46,849 nt of DNA from Kamptonema formosum PCC 6407 (GCF_000332155.1 NZ_KB235903.1:668307-715155); one strand, 5' to 3'; shown: positions 9,441 through 17,268, numbered from the stretch's first letter. Notes: generated by a model not told the origin, from the sequence alone. Numbers and translations are program-made.

Positions 9441-9471
9441 ATCTACTATCTAAAATCTAAAATCTAAAATT
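9441..9471. repeat. Short heptamer array (CTAAAAT) before pilC
   Basis: About four units of (A)TCTAAAA lie just upstream of the pilC ribosome-binding site AGAGGT (9475-9480). This is an STRR-like array in the pilT-pilC spacer. Confidence 0.6.
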
Positions 9472-9485
9472 TTCAGAGGTAAGAA

Positions 9486-10613
9486 ATGGCTACCAATGTT
9501 CTCCGTGAGAAACCTAAAGCTGGTCTTAGTTTTGAGGCAATTAGCCATAAAATCGAGCTGGCAATGTCCAGTGTTACGATTAAGGATTTGGCTATTTTTG
9601 CCCGTCAATTTGCGGCAATGTTCAACGCAGGTGTGGCGATGGTCAGATGCCTTGCAGTGTTAAATGAGCAGTGTTCTAATCCGAAGTTGAAGAATGCGCT
9701 CACAAGTATTAGTGCGGATGTGGAACAAGGGAGCGAACTTTCGACGGCGATGCGAAAATTTCCTGATGTTTTCGATCAGCTTTTCCTAAGTATGGTGGGC
9801 GCAGGAGAGGTAGGTGGCGTGCTCGATGAAGTGCTGGAACGCTTAGCAGTTTTGATGGAGAAAAATCATAAGACACAGAGCGAAATTAAGTCTGCGATGT
9901 CTTACCCGAAGACAGTATTATTCATAGCGATTATAATTTTTTTCGCGATGACAATTTTTCTGCTACCAACTTTTGCTAAGATTTTCAAGGACATTGGTGC
10001 AGATTTGCCAGCATTTACCCTTTTTATGTTAAGCATCAGTGCTTTCTGTACAACTTGGCCACCCATTCCGCAAATGACGGTAATTGGCAGTCTTATCGGT
10101 CTTTCTTTTGCTTATAAGATGTATTACAAGACTCCAGTAGGCCGCTTGCAAATCGATAAAATTATGTTGAAAATGCCTGTGCTTGGGGATCTGCTAGAAA
10201 AATCGGCGGTGGCGAGGTTTTGCATCATTTTTGGGACGCTGACGCGATCGGGGGTTCCGATTCTAAATTCCTTGGAAATTGTGAGAGATGTGGCGGGAAA
10301 TCAAGCGATCTCGAATGCGATCGAATATGCAAGGACTCAGATTATGGGTGGGGGTATGATTAGTATTGCTTTGCAAGAACAGGCTGTTTTCCCGGCCTTG
10401 GCAATTCAGATGATGGCTATTGGTGAGGAGACGGGAGAATTAGATAAGATGCTGATGAAAGTTGGCGCTTTTTATGAAACGGAAGTGGAAGAGGCAGTTA
10501 AAGCGCTCACGAGTATGATGGAACCTCTGATGATTGTTGTAATTGGCGGTATTGTGGCTTCGATTTTGCTGTCTATGTATCTGCCAATGTTCGCAGTGTT
10601 TCAGAAGATGTAG
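9486..10613 (+). CDS. pilC: Type IV pilus inner-membrane platform protein PilC
   Basis: Polytopic inner-membrane protein on which PilB and PilT act to assemble and retract pilin. The 375 residues contain two T2SSF domains (about 35-160 and 235-360) with membrane segments near 162-182, 200-225 and 348-370. The motifs FARQFAAMFNAGV and the second-domain equivalent ARFCIIFGTLTRSGVPIL are typical, as are GEETGELDKML and the C-terminal hydrophobic helix IVVIGGIVASILLSMYLPMF. ATG 9486 is supported by AGAGGT at 9475-9480. It is somewhat shorter at the N-terminus than the roughly 400-residue norm, which is common in cyanobacterial copies. Confidence 0.94.
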   Translation: MATNVLREKPKAGLSFEAISHKIELAMSSVTIKDLAIFARQFAAMFNAGVAMVRCLAVLNEQCSNPKLKNALTSISADVEQGSELSTAMRKFPDVFDQLFLSMVGAGEVGGVLDEVLERLAVLMEKNHKTQSEIKSAMSYPKTVLFIAIIIFFAMTIFLLPTFAKIFKDIGADLPAFTLFMLSISAFCTTWPPIPQMTVIGSLIGLSFAYKMYYKTPVGRLQIDKIMLKMPVLGDLLEKSAVARFCIIFGTLTRSGVPILNSLEIVRDVAGNQAISNAIEYARTQIMGGGMISIALQEQAVFPALAIQMMAIGEETGELDKMLMKVGAFYETEVEEAVKALTSMMEPLMIVVIGGIVASILLSMYLPMFAVFQKM

Positions 10614-10618
10614 AAAAT

Positions 10619-10661
10619 GGTTAACTGTAAACAGTTAACTGTTCATGGTTAACTGTTTACA
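10619..10661. repeat. GGTTAACTGT-type STRR after pilC
   Basis: Three partly inverted copies of GTTAACTGTT fill the 70-bp gap after pilC. The same heptamer family (GTTAACT) recurs at 17269-17324, 25123-25150 and 44386-44420. Confidence 0.7.
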
Positions 10662-10683
10662 AATTACTAATTAATATTTGAAG

Positions 10684-11280
10684 ATGCCTATTAAACAATC
10701 ACATTACGAAGCGTTGCTGGCAGAGTACAGTGAATCCTCGGCAGCGATCGCACTGCTGAAACGCTATCGCCTTTATCTGGAAATGATTCCGAGTATGCGC
10801 CGAGCTCACGAGAGTGTAATTACTATTCCACTGCCAGTTGTGCGCCTGCGCGACGGTGTTTCGCATTCGGGGATTAGCGGTGTCAGCATAGCACCTGGAC
10901 AGGCTATTTGCTTGCCTTGCGATGTGGCGATTTTGATGTGCGATCCTGAGTGGAAGGTGAAAACAGGGGTAGAAATTTTGATTTTTATCCACCGCTATCA
11001 GGAGGATTATTCAGAATTGCTGGGTCGCTGGCGGCAGGCTCAAGTTTGGTTGGATAAGGGTTATGAGTGGGTGATGTCCCACAGTTATAGGCATATTTAC
11101 AGTGAGGAAGCTGAGGAGATTCATCCGCTATTTGTGTTGTTTGAAGATACGCCGGAACGGATTCAGCGGGGGTTGAAAGGTGCGGGTTTGCCGTTTGTGA
11201 TCGAAAGTTTTGAGGCGGCTATTGAGGATGAGGAATCTGAGTCTTTTTCGGCTGATAGTCCGCCGATAACTAGCGATTAG
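10684..11280 (+). CDS. Conserved hypothetical protein downstream of pilC
   Basis: A 198-residue protein that I do not recognise. The ATG at 10684 (MPIKQSHYEALLAEY) is preferred to an in-frame TTG six bases earlier. There is no signal peptide or membrane segment. The centre has a beta-rich stretch (VITIPLPVVRLRDGVSHSGISGVSIAPGQ, split by glycines), followed by WRQAQVWLDKGYEWVMSHSYR and an acidic C-terminus rich in Glu, Asp and Ser. It lies 70 bp after pilC on the same strand, so it may be transcribed with the pil genes. A pilus role is only a guess from position. Confidence 0.7.
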   Translation: MPIKQSHYEALLAEYSESSAAIALLKRYRLYLEMIPSMRRAHESVITIPLPVVRLRDGVSHSGISGVSIAPGQAICLPCDVAILMCDPEWKVKTGVEILIFIHRYQEDYSELLGRWRQAQVWLDKGYEWVMSHSYRHIYSEEAEEIHPLFVLFEDTPERIQRGLKGAGLPFVIESFEAAIEDEESESFSADSPPITSD

Positions 11281-11420
11281 TTGGTGGTAAATGGTTGTGG
11301 CTAGCGCTGATTTTAGGGATAACTATGCCCTCTAATTCTTAATTATTTATAATATATTATTAATATTATTAATAGTTTGTGGTAAGTAAATTTAAACGTT
11401 AGCCTTGATCGGAGGTGGTA

Positions 11421-11831
11421 ATGACTATTCAGAAATTAAATGGTGGTTGTCAATGCGGGGCCATTCGATATGAAGTCATAGGTGAGCCGATAATGGCTGC
11501 TATTTGTCACTGTTCTATGTGTCGGCGTGCTCATGCTGCTCCATTTGTGGCTTGGGCTATGTTTGAGCAGTCACAGGTTAAATTCATTAAGGCACAGCCG
11601 AAGACTTACAATTCATCGGTGGAGGGGAAACGTGGTTTTTGTTCTGAGTGTGGGACACAAATTAGCTTTACTGCGGATTTTTTACCAGGTTTGATTGATA
11701 TTACTATTGGTAGTTTGGATGACCCCGATCGGATTAAGCCAATGCTGCATTACTGGGATTCAAAATGTTTGTCATGGGTGCAGTTTGCAGATAATTTGCC
11801 TCGCTATCCAGAGTTTCCTCCGCTGTCGTGA
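11421..11831 (+). CDS. GFA-family (glutathione-dependent formaldehyde-activating-like) protein
   Basis: A 136-residue zinc-binding protein of the GFA/CENP-V family. The start is decided by a strong ribosome-binding site, GGAGG at 11411-11415, five bases before ATG 11421; a GTG at 11415 overlaps that site and is unlikely. Zinc-ligand motifs are all present: GGCQCGAIRYEV near the start, CHCSMCRRAH (about 30-39), and FCSECGTQI (about 76-84). Few members have been assayed and many do not act on glutathione-formaldehyde, so the enzyme role is left open. It stands alone. Confidence 0.88.
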   Translation: MTIQKLNGGCQCGAIRYEVIGEPIMAAICHCSMCRRAHAAPFVAWAMFEQSQVKFIKAQPKTYNSSVEGKRGFCSECGTQISFTADFLPGLIDITIGSLDDPDRIKPMLHYWDSKCLSWVQFADNLPRYPEFPPLS

Positions 11832-12319
11832 AGTCAGTTTCTCAGATGGATTTAGATTCCCGCAAATCTGTAGTCAGACAATTTTGCGAACAAGAGCTTG
11901 TGAGTTTGTGTAAGACAACAGAATGCTACATTTTGAGAGTTTTATAATTTGTGTTTATTTTAAGCAAAATAGGCTGATGGAACGATCGCGATCGCACCTC
12001 ACCCCCGAATCGCCATCCCAGACCATCTAGACCAACTATCCTCAGCGATCGCTCCCAAAAATATCTTGCCAAAAATCACGACTTATGTATGACTTGACTA
12101 ACGTCACGAACTACGCGAAACTTAACAGACAACTGACGTACTGCTTCCCGATATTAATAACTTTTGTTAAGTTATGACTCGCAACCTCTCAATTAGTCAC
12201 AATTAATCTAAAGGTTTGCGAGTCAGCCAATCTTCTTGAAGCGACTTCAGCAGGCATCGCCGCTAGCTTACTGGTGCCGGTGTCTACTCCCACAACGACC
12301 TAGCAACTAGCCAGGATTT
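11832..12319. other. Intergenic region upstream of the DUF2997-ycf35-ferredoxin genes
   Basis: There is no convincing gene in these 488 bases. The region contains HIP1 sites near 11985 and 12045 and a long-loop inverted repeat at 12176-12224 in the likely leader of the downstream operon. The promoter cannot be fixed by eye. Confidence 0.5.
12176..12224 (+). promoter_or_regulatory. Candidate leader hairpin upstream of the DUF2997 gene
   Basis: GACTCGCAACC (12176-12186) can pair with GGTTTGCGAGTC (12213-12224) with one bulged base and a 26-base loop. It ends 95 bases before the DUF2997 ATG. It could be an mRNA leader stem or a binding site with two half-sites. No known riboswitch was recognised. 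Confidence 0.4.
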
Positions 12320-12529
12320 ATGGAAACACTAGAATTTGTGATTTATCCAGATGGTCGCGTGCAGGAAAAAGTCACTGGCATCGTCGGTGCATCTTGCGCT
12401 GAGGTAACTGCTGCGATCGAAGCCCAGCTTGGCTTAGTCCTCCATCAGGAGTCAACCTCTGAATATTTCGCAGCTCAACTGCATCAGTCAGCGGAAGCTA
12501 CAGCGAAAGTAGCTTTGAGCGATTGGTAA
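12320..12529 (+). CDS. DUF2997 domain protein
   Basis: A 69-residue cytoplasmic protein matching DUF2997 in pattern: an N-terminal beta hairpin, METLEFVIYPDGRVQEKVTG, then GASCAEVTAAIEAQLG and a C-terminal helical part. The function is not known. In cyanobacteria it lies next to Ycf35 (DUF1257) and a 4Fe-4S ferredoxin, as here, with 38 bp to the next gene, so the three probably work together. AGGA lies about five bases before the ATG. Confidence 0.85.
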   Translation: METLEFVIYPDGRVQEKVTGIVGASCAEVTAAIEAQLGLVLHQESTSEYFAAQLHQSAEATAKVALSDW

Positions 12530-12567
12530 ATTGTTTTGTTAACTTCTTTAATTACTTGAATATCACC

Positions 12568-12954
12568 ATGTCACACTTTAGCCAAATCAAAACCCAAATC
12601 CGCAATCTGACCTCCTTACAAGCTGCTTTGACCGATCTCGGTATCAACTGGAAAGCAGGCCCTTCCCAAGTACGCGGCTATCGCGGCCTCACTAACACTG
12701 CTGAAATAGCGATCGAACAAGAAAACGGTTATGACGTTGGATTTAGCTGGAACGGTACTGAGTACGAATTGGTTGCTGATTTGCAATTTTGGCAGCAAGC
12801 TTGGTCTGTAGATCGCTTTCTCAATAAGGTGACTGTGCGCTACGCTTATCATACTGTTGTGAATGAGAGTGCGAAGCAAGGTTTTCAAGTTGCGGAACAA
12901 AAGCAAAATCAAGATGGTTCAATCCGCTTGGTAGTGCAGCGTTGGTGCGCTTAA
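12568..12954 (+). CDS. ycf35: Ycf35 / DUF1257 family protein
   Basis: A 128-residue soluble protein of the Ycf35 family, which is also encoded in red-algal plastid genomes; its role is not established. The start is ATG 12568 (MSHFSQIKTQIRNLTSL), the family's usual N-terminus; a longer reading from 12523 has no homologous look. Family features are LTDLGINWKAGP, a central FSWNGTEYELVADLQFW, and VRYAYHTVVNES, with a C-terminal V-Q-R-W. It sits between the DUF2997 gene and the ferredoxin gene, an arrangement kept across cyanobacteria. Confidence 0.9.
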   Translation: MSHFSQIKTQIRNLTSLQAALTDLGINWKAGPSQVRGYRGLTNTAEIAIEQENGYDVGFSWNGTEYELVADLQFWQQAWSVDRFLNKVTVRYAYHTVVNESAKQGFQVAEQKQNQDGSIRLVVQRWCA

Positions 12955-12992
12955 AAATTTACAGGTGGAAACCTTTCAAAATTACCAGAAGT

Positions 12993-13057
12993 TCGTAGTC
13001 AGGACTTTAGCCCTTACTTGTAGGTTTGGCAAGAAAAGACTTAAGTCCTTACTACGA
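12993..13057. repeat. Inverted repeat of the CGTAGTAAGGACTT family
   Basis: The left arm TCGTAGTCAGGACTTTAG (12993-13010) pairs with CTTAAGTCCTTACTACGA (13040-13057), 16 of 18 bases. It lies in the ycf35-ferredoxin spacer. With the smaller palindrome at 13094-13113, most of the spacer is repeat DNA. Confidence 0.75.
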
Positions 13058-13093
13058 TCTAGTTTTTCGAGGCTTTTGTCAGAGGTCGAATTA

Positions 13094-13113
13094 AAGTCCG
13101 CGCAGGCGGACTT
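13094..13113. repeat. AAGTCCGC palindrome, copy 1
   Basis: AAGTCCGC-GCAG-GCGGACTT is a 20-bp hairpin 23 bases before the ferredoxin gene. A close relative in inverted orientation lies at 34444-34462. It could act as a processing or attenuation stem for the ferredoxin message. Confidence 0.75.
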
Positions 13114-13136
13114 ATTATTTATTGGAAGAGGTATAA

Positions 13137-13598
13137 ATGTCAGAACTTTCTCCAATACCAATAGAAAGTATGAGCGATCGCTCTGGTTTAGAGCCGGAGT
13201 TGGGCGGATTTTTGCGGGATGCGCCGCAGCGTTCGGGTTTAGAACCCGAATTGGGCGGTATGCTGCGACAGAAGGGGGTTTATGTTGATGAAATTACCTG
13301 TATCGGCTGCAAACATTGCGCCCACGTTGCTCGTAATACATTCTACATTGAGCCGGACTATGGGCGATCGCGCGTGGTACGACAGGATGGGGACTCTGAG
13401 GACTTAATTCAGGAAGCGATCGACACTTGTCCAGTTGATTGCATCCACTGGGTTGATTACACTGAACTTAAGAAATTGGAAAACGAGCGCAAAGATCAGA
13501 TCATCCCCCTGATCGGGTTTCCCGTCGATCGTGCTACGGTTCAGGCTCAAATCCGCCAACGCCAAAAAGCGAGGCGCGATCGCAAACGCGCCGATTGA
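13137..13598 (+). CDS. 4Fe-4S ferredoxin-type protein of the ycf35 cluster
   Basis: A 153-residue iron-sulfur protein, probably a soluble electron carrier. Cysteines are C55-x2-C58-x2-C61 (ITCIGCKHC) and C98-P with C102 (CPVDC), enough for one 4Fe-4S cluster. The N-terminus has a tandem duplication: RSGLEPELGGFLRDAPQ (15-31) and RSGLEPELGGMLRQKG (32-47). The C-terminus is a basic helix rich in Arg, Lys and Gln. AGAGG precedes ATG 13137. It is the third gene of the DUF2997-ycf35-ferredoxin set. The redox partner is unknown. Confidence 0.9.
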   Translation: MSELSPIPIESMSDRSGLEPELGGFLRDAPQRSGLEPELGGMLRQKGVYVDEITCIGCKHCAHVARNTFYIEPDYGRSRVVRQDGDSEDLIQEAIDTCPVDCIHWVDYTELKKLENERKDQIIPLIGFPVDRATVQAQIRQRQKARRDRKRAD

Positions 13599-13925
13599 AG
13601 TTATCACTATTTCTCACAAAATCAAAGGGTGGGCGCTGCTACAAACTATACTTCGATCGCTAAATATAGGTAATCCAGCACCCTCACCCTACAAGCTACT
13701 TGAATTTTTCCCAAGTTAAAATCATGAAATATCCCTCCATGTTTGCGGCATATACTTACAAAATTTATAAGTAAATCCACCTCATTAAACGTAAAAAACA
13801 GAGGACTAAAAAGCTGGCTGCGTATGTTTTCTTTCCTCCCTATCTCCTAGATAACTAAATCATTATCTCCTAGATAACTAATCTCCTAGATAACTAAATC
13901 CTTCTTCCTTTTTCCTTTCAAATTT
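13599..13925. other. Intergenic region after the ferredoxin gene
   Basis: This is the convergent space between the ferredoxin gene and the FmdB-like gene. I see only A/T-rich sequence and the three-copy repeat at 13842-13896. No clear terminator was found. Confidence 0.5.
13842..13896. repeat. Three 16-bp direct repeats ATCTCCTAGATAACTA
   Basis: Identical copies lie at 13842-13857, 13865-13880 and 13881-13896, followed by a TCCTTCTTCC run just beyond the stop of the FmdB-like gene. This is an STRR-like array in a convergent intergenic region. Confidence 0.85.
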
Positions 13926-14240
13926 TCAGCCTTGAATCGGCTTTCCCTCGCGATTAATAAGGCGACTTTTTGCATCAACAGCCGTAACATCCTCATAAAC
14001 ACCCTCATCGCGCTTCACATACTTGCTAAACCCAGCGCTCTTGTAATCAGTATTTGATGTCGGCATTATCAGTCTTGGCGCACTCAGCAAACGGCGCACA
14101 GTAGCGTCTTCTGGAGTATCTCCGGGATCGCATTTAGCTAACTTGCACAGTTCCCCCCAAGTAGTCACTTGCTGGTTCATACTGTGCCAAACTTCGACCC
14201 GTTCGTTATTGGTGGGACAAAAATAATCGTAGATAGGCAT
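13926..14240 (-). CDS. FmdB-like zinc-ribbon family protein
   Basis: A 104-residue protein beginning MPIYDYFCPTNNERVEVWHSM, the characteristic FmdB/CxxC_CXXC_SSSS opening (usual form MPxYxYxCxxC). The zinc ribbon is degenerate: the first CxxC is C-P-T-N, although Cys also occurs in CKLAKC (about 32-37). The C-terminal half is charged with no clear fold. The family is often called a regulatory protein from its association with fmd genes, but the molecular function is unknown. It stands alone on the minus strand. Confidence 0.7.
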   Translation of the reverse strand: MPIYDYFCPTNNERVEVWHSMNQQVTTWGELCKLAKCDPGDTPEDATVRRLLSAPRLIMPTSNTDYKSAGFSKYVKRDEGVYEDVTAVDAKSRLINREGKPIQG

Positions 14241-14790
14241 GGAAATAATCTCGATCGCAATGACTCAGATTACTGGCTTTAGACTACATTTCTGCTATTT
14301 TAGCTCAACTATACCCCGAATTGCAAGAGAAAAATTTTAAACTAGGGATTTGTTTGCTCCCAATTTACCCATAAATCTCGATTGTAATCTTAATCACAAT
14401 CGGAATCGCAATTAAATTTTGAAAGCGATAGGGATAGGGATAGCGATATCATATAATTAACCCTAGCAGGCTAGCTCTTCCTAAACGATCGAACCTGCTC
14501 AGAGAAATATAGCAACTGCCAAAGTGATTAGAAGGCTCTTAATTGCTGAAGCTACTGTTTTGATTGCATCTTTCCTCTGCCTCCAGCATAGCAGCCTTCT
14601 GCCTTTTGCGATATTTCCTCTTGAATCCCCTGTGCTTTAAAGTAAGTATGGCTCTATTACCAGTAAACTAATGGCAGTAAAAATTACTCTCAAGCTCCTA
14701 AAAGATTTACCATAGTTTGCTAGCGATACTCAAGCGATCGCACTGTCTAACTTTCAGTTTGATTTATCTATTACTACCGAGGATTTCTCC
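14241..14790. other. Divergent intergenic region, 550 bp
   Basis: No gene is supported here. The region has an inverted repeat, CGATTGT-N10-ACAATCG, near 14379-14402 followed by a short GATAGG(GA) run at 14427-14442, and a HIP1 site at 14734-14741. It should hold promoters of the flanking divergent genes. Confidence 0.45.
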
Positions 14791-15366
14791 ATGAGTGATT
14801 TCAAAGTTACGCCAGAAGTAGAACTAAATATAGCTCAAATGTTAGAGCGATACCAGTTAGAAGATGAAGCAATCCTACGGCGTTGGGCCAAGCTGCACGG
14901 CATCAATAGCAGTCGAGGTTTTTACTATCCTAGCGAAGTAGATTTAATCGATCACGTTCACCACCATATTTACAATTTGGGAATGAGCATAGCTGACTAC
15001 CAAAATCTTTTAGACCGCCGCCGCAACCATTCCCAACCTGCTGCTGAATCAAATAAAACTATTGCTAATCAGGTCGCTGATGAAGCTTATGATGCTATCG
15101 AAATGCTGACGGAACAATACTCAGAAGCAATAGATTTGATGGGTGAAAGAATTGCCGATCATTTCGTAGACGAGCTAGATTTATCGGTGATGCGACATCT
15201 CGCTAAAAAGGTACAAGACCGACGAAAACTCAACGGTCAGGCTAGACCTAATCGGTTTGTCCAAATCATTAAAGCAGTGATGCAACCTAACGGCAATACA
15301 CTACTGGTACCTAAACACAATGAGGAATCTAGTATCGAACTTGAACACCACCATCGACTCGGCTAA
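14791..15366 (+). CDS. Hypothetical protein, predicted cytoplasmic and helical
   Basis: A 191-residue protein I do not recognise. It is mostly alpha-helical: VELNIAQMLERYQLEDEAILRRW, then SEVDLIDHVHHHIYNLGMSIADY, a Ser/Asn/Gln linker at about 75-90, and a second helical block EAIDLMGERIADHFVDELD. The C-terminus carries a basic part and ends HHHRLG. GAGG (14780-14783) supports ATG 14791. A hairpin terminator follows at 15488. The first 60 residues could be a small DNA- or protein-binding helical domain, but no motif proves this. Confidence 0.7.
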   Translation: MSDFKVTPEVELNIAQMLERYQLEDEAILRRWAKLHGINSSRGFYYPSEVDLIDHVHHHIYNLGMSIADYQNLLDRRRNHSQPAAESNKTIANQVADEAYDAIEMLTEQYSEAIDLMGERIADHFVDELDLSVMRHLAKKVQDRRKLNGQARPNRFVQIIKAVMQPNGNTLLVPKHNEESSIELEHHHRLG

Positions 15367-15487
15367 TAATTAGACACAATTGCAAAGGCGAAGCTGATAC
15401 GCCCGAAGTCATCATTAAAAGCCAAAAAAATCTGCATTAGCTTGACTCCGACATAATTTTTGCAATTTGTTTATTTTTTGCAACCCT

Positions 15488-15538
15488 AAAAAGTTACCTC
15501 TAAGAGCGGCCTTATGACTCTCCTAAAGGTAACTTTTT
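15488..15538 (+). terminator. Hairpin terminator after the 14791-15366 gene
   Basis: AAAAAGTTACCT (15488-15499) pairs perfectly with AGGTAACTTTTT (15527-15538) over 12 bp. The A-tract on one side and T-tract on the other would allow termination in either direction. Confidence 0.75.
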
Positions 15539-15573
15539 ATTCATAAATTCGAGCGCTATGACCTGTTTTAAAC

Positions 15574-15682
15574 AGGACTTACGCACCCAACCAAAGAAAC
15601 CGGGTTTTTTGAAGAAAATACTTGGTTGTTACCCATAGATTCTCTCAAAAACCCGGTTTCTGGGACTCCCTGCCTAAGTCCT
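15574..15682. mobile_element. 109-bp MITE-like palindromic element, copy 2
   Basis: It has the same length and design as the element at 4484-4592: AGGACTTACGCA at the left end, TGCCTAAGTCCT at the right end, and the inner arms GAAACCGGGTTTTTTGAA and CTCAAAAACCCGGTTTCTGG. It lies 8 bp from the stop of the secreted-protein gene. The central loops of the two copies differ, which fits compensating evolution of a folded element. Confidence 0.78.
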
Positions 15683-15690
15683 ACAAACTA

Positions 15691-16332
15691 CTACCGAGAA
15701 CGACCCTCTCCTGAGTTATCTAGACGAGGTTCAAGATTAGGATCTGGGGCATTAGTAGCACCCGGTGGGGCTACATTGTCATCTGAGTTATTAAAACCAG
15801 GCCCGACACTAGGGCCTTCTTGGTTATTGCTATCAGGCATACTCGTACCATCCTGATTAGTGCCATCGCGCCTCATCATTGTACCATCCTGATTAGTGCC
15901 ATCGGGCACGACCGTGCCATCCTGATTAGTGGTACTAGGTGTCATCCTAGTACCGCAGTCCTGAAGAGGTGTAGTAGGTGCAACATCCCTAGCAGTCTGG
16001 TTATTTAAATCAGGCTCAGTATTTCTGTTGTTCAGATTAGTAGTAGCAGGGGTACCATTCTGATTCGGATTTATACACTCCGGTGTCATCATCGTGCCGT
16101 CCTGATTGGTTGTAGCAGGAGTGCTTTGGTTGACTGGGTAGTTGTTAGTAGAATTTGGATTCGAGGGGGCGGGGGCATCCACCGTACCCCTTGGCAGAGT
16201 ATTAGCGTCGGTGGGTGATTCATTGGTTTGGGAAAATGCTGGCACACCGACTAGCGAACCCATACCCACAATTCCTACCAAACTGGTAAGAATCCTAAAC
16301 GAATTGATGCGATTTACTAATTTGACCGGCAT
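15691..16332 (-). CDS. Secreted low-complexity protein with TNQDGT repeats
   Basis: A 213-residue protein with an N-terminal signal peptide: a basic start MPVKLVNRINSFR, a hydrophobic core ILTSLVGIVGMGSLVG, and a likely cleavage after VPAFS. The mature part is almost wholly Asn, Thr, Pro, Asp and Gly, with repeats of TNQDGTMM/TNQDGTVV/TNQDGTSM (four clear copies) and looser forms PNQNGT and NNQEGP. Two cysteines (ECINPN and QDCGTR) might form a disulfide. It has no recognisable domain. It could be an exported matrix or sheath protein, or a calcium-binding repeat protein by composition; neither is shown. Confidence 0.75.
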   Translation of the reverse strand: MPVKLVNRINSFRILTSLVGIVGMGSLVGVPAFSQTNESPTDANTLPRGTVDAPAPSNPNSTNNYPVNQSTPATTNQDGTMMTPECINPNQNGTPATTNLNNRNTEPDLNNQTARDVAPTTPLQDCGTRMTPSTTNQDGTVVPDGTNQDGTMMRRDGTNQDGTSMPDSNNQEGPSVGPGFNNSDDNVAPPGATNAPDPNLEPRLDNSGEGRSR

Positions 16333-16788
16333 CTTTTTTTCTCCTGTTACTATCTGATAGTTTGAGCAAATATTCTGCTGTTGTATCTGGTTAAGTTCAA
16401 CAAAAATCTATTTGCAAACTATCCACTAAATATTTCTGGTTGATTTATCTATTAAAGCTTCTGTAACAAAACATTAAATCCACCAATTTATATAAATCAA
16501 TCTACCTCTATTTTTATAGAAAAACCCATCGACTAAGCTTAACCCTTATTACTATAGACAGAATAATCTTTGACCTTGGTCTGCTGTAGGTTGTTTTATA
16601 GCTCTAACTTCGCTATCTTTGCTTGTAAATTCATCTCATCCCAAAAACTTTATTCTCGAACACCATCTTCAGTCACAATTCTAACTACAGACTGATGTCA
16701 GACTCTTCTTTATGTGCCACAATCGCTCTATAATTACTTAGAGTCCCTCTCTAAAATCGATCGGTATGATTTGCAAAAGGGTAGAAAA
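16333..16788. other. Divergent intergenic region, 456 bp
   Basis: The region is A/T-rich with no gene supported. A GTG-started 25-codon extension of the TspO frame (from 16714) is unlikely to be translated, as AAGGG at 16777-16781 points to ATG 16789. Promoters of the secreted-protein gene and TspO should be here. Confidence 0.5.
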
Positions 16789-17262
16789 ATGATTAAATCG
16801 TGGATGGTAATTGGAGGCGTTGCCTTTTTAGTAGCCTTAGCTAGTAGTTTAATTAGACCTCGCGACATCAAGTGGTTCAACCGCTTGCAACGACCCAAAT
16901 GGTTAGTGTTTGAAAAAGCAATTCCAGTTATTTGGACGGTAATTTTTATTTGTGCTGCTTGGTCAGCAGTTATCGTCTGGGAAAAAGAACCGGGAACTTC
17001 AGCAACTTGGCTGCGAATGGGATTGTACCTACTTTTAGAATTAGTAACAATAGCTTACACGCCTGTGATGTGCATTGTTCGCAGCCTCAAAGTTGGTACT
17101 ATTATTGGGGGAACGGGTGCGATTTTAAGTATTATAGTAGCTCTGACTATCTGGCCAATTTCGACTTCTGCGGCCTTGCTGCTACTTCCTTATATAGTTT
17201 GGAGTCCCATTGGTACTTATACTACTTGGGAAATGATGAATCTTAATCCGGCAGATGCTTGA
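16789..17262 (+). CDS. TspO/MBR family membrane protein
   Basis: A 157-residue protein with five predicted membrane helices, the fold of TspO (translocator/tryptophan-rich sensory protein), which binds porphyrins and related tetrapyrroles. The start at ATG 16789 is supported by AAGGG seven bases upstream. Family-like motifs are RPKWLVFEKAIPVIWTVIF (first loop and second helix) and WSPIGTYTTWEMM near the end. Tryptophans are frequent. Some canonical loop residues differ, so ligand binding should not be assumed. An STRR array follows, then the convergent yiaA-like gene. Confidence 0.8.
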   Translation: MIKSWMVIGGVAFLVALASSLIRPRDIKWFNRLQRPKWLVFEKAIPVIWTVIFICAAWSAVIVWEKEPGTSATWLRMGLYLLLELVTIAYTPVMCIVRSLKVGTIIGGTGAILSIIVALTIWPISTSAALLLLPYIVWSPIGTYTTWEMMNLNPADA

Positions 17263-17268
17263 GTAATT

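Noticed and set aside
11695-11913. A 72-codon frame overlapping the end of the GFA-family gene.
   Set aside because: It is mostly an out-of-frame shadow of the GFA gene with no independent start signal or protein-like pattern.
12965-13288. A 107-codon open frame ahead of and overlapping the ferredoxin gene.
   Set aside because: It runs through intergenic repeats and in a different frame over the ferredoxin N-terminus, and has no protein-like features.
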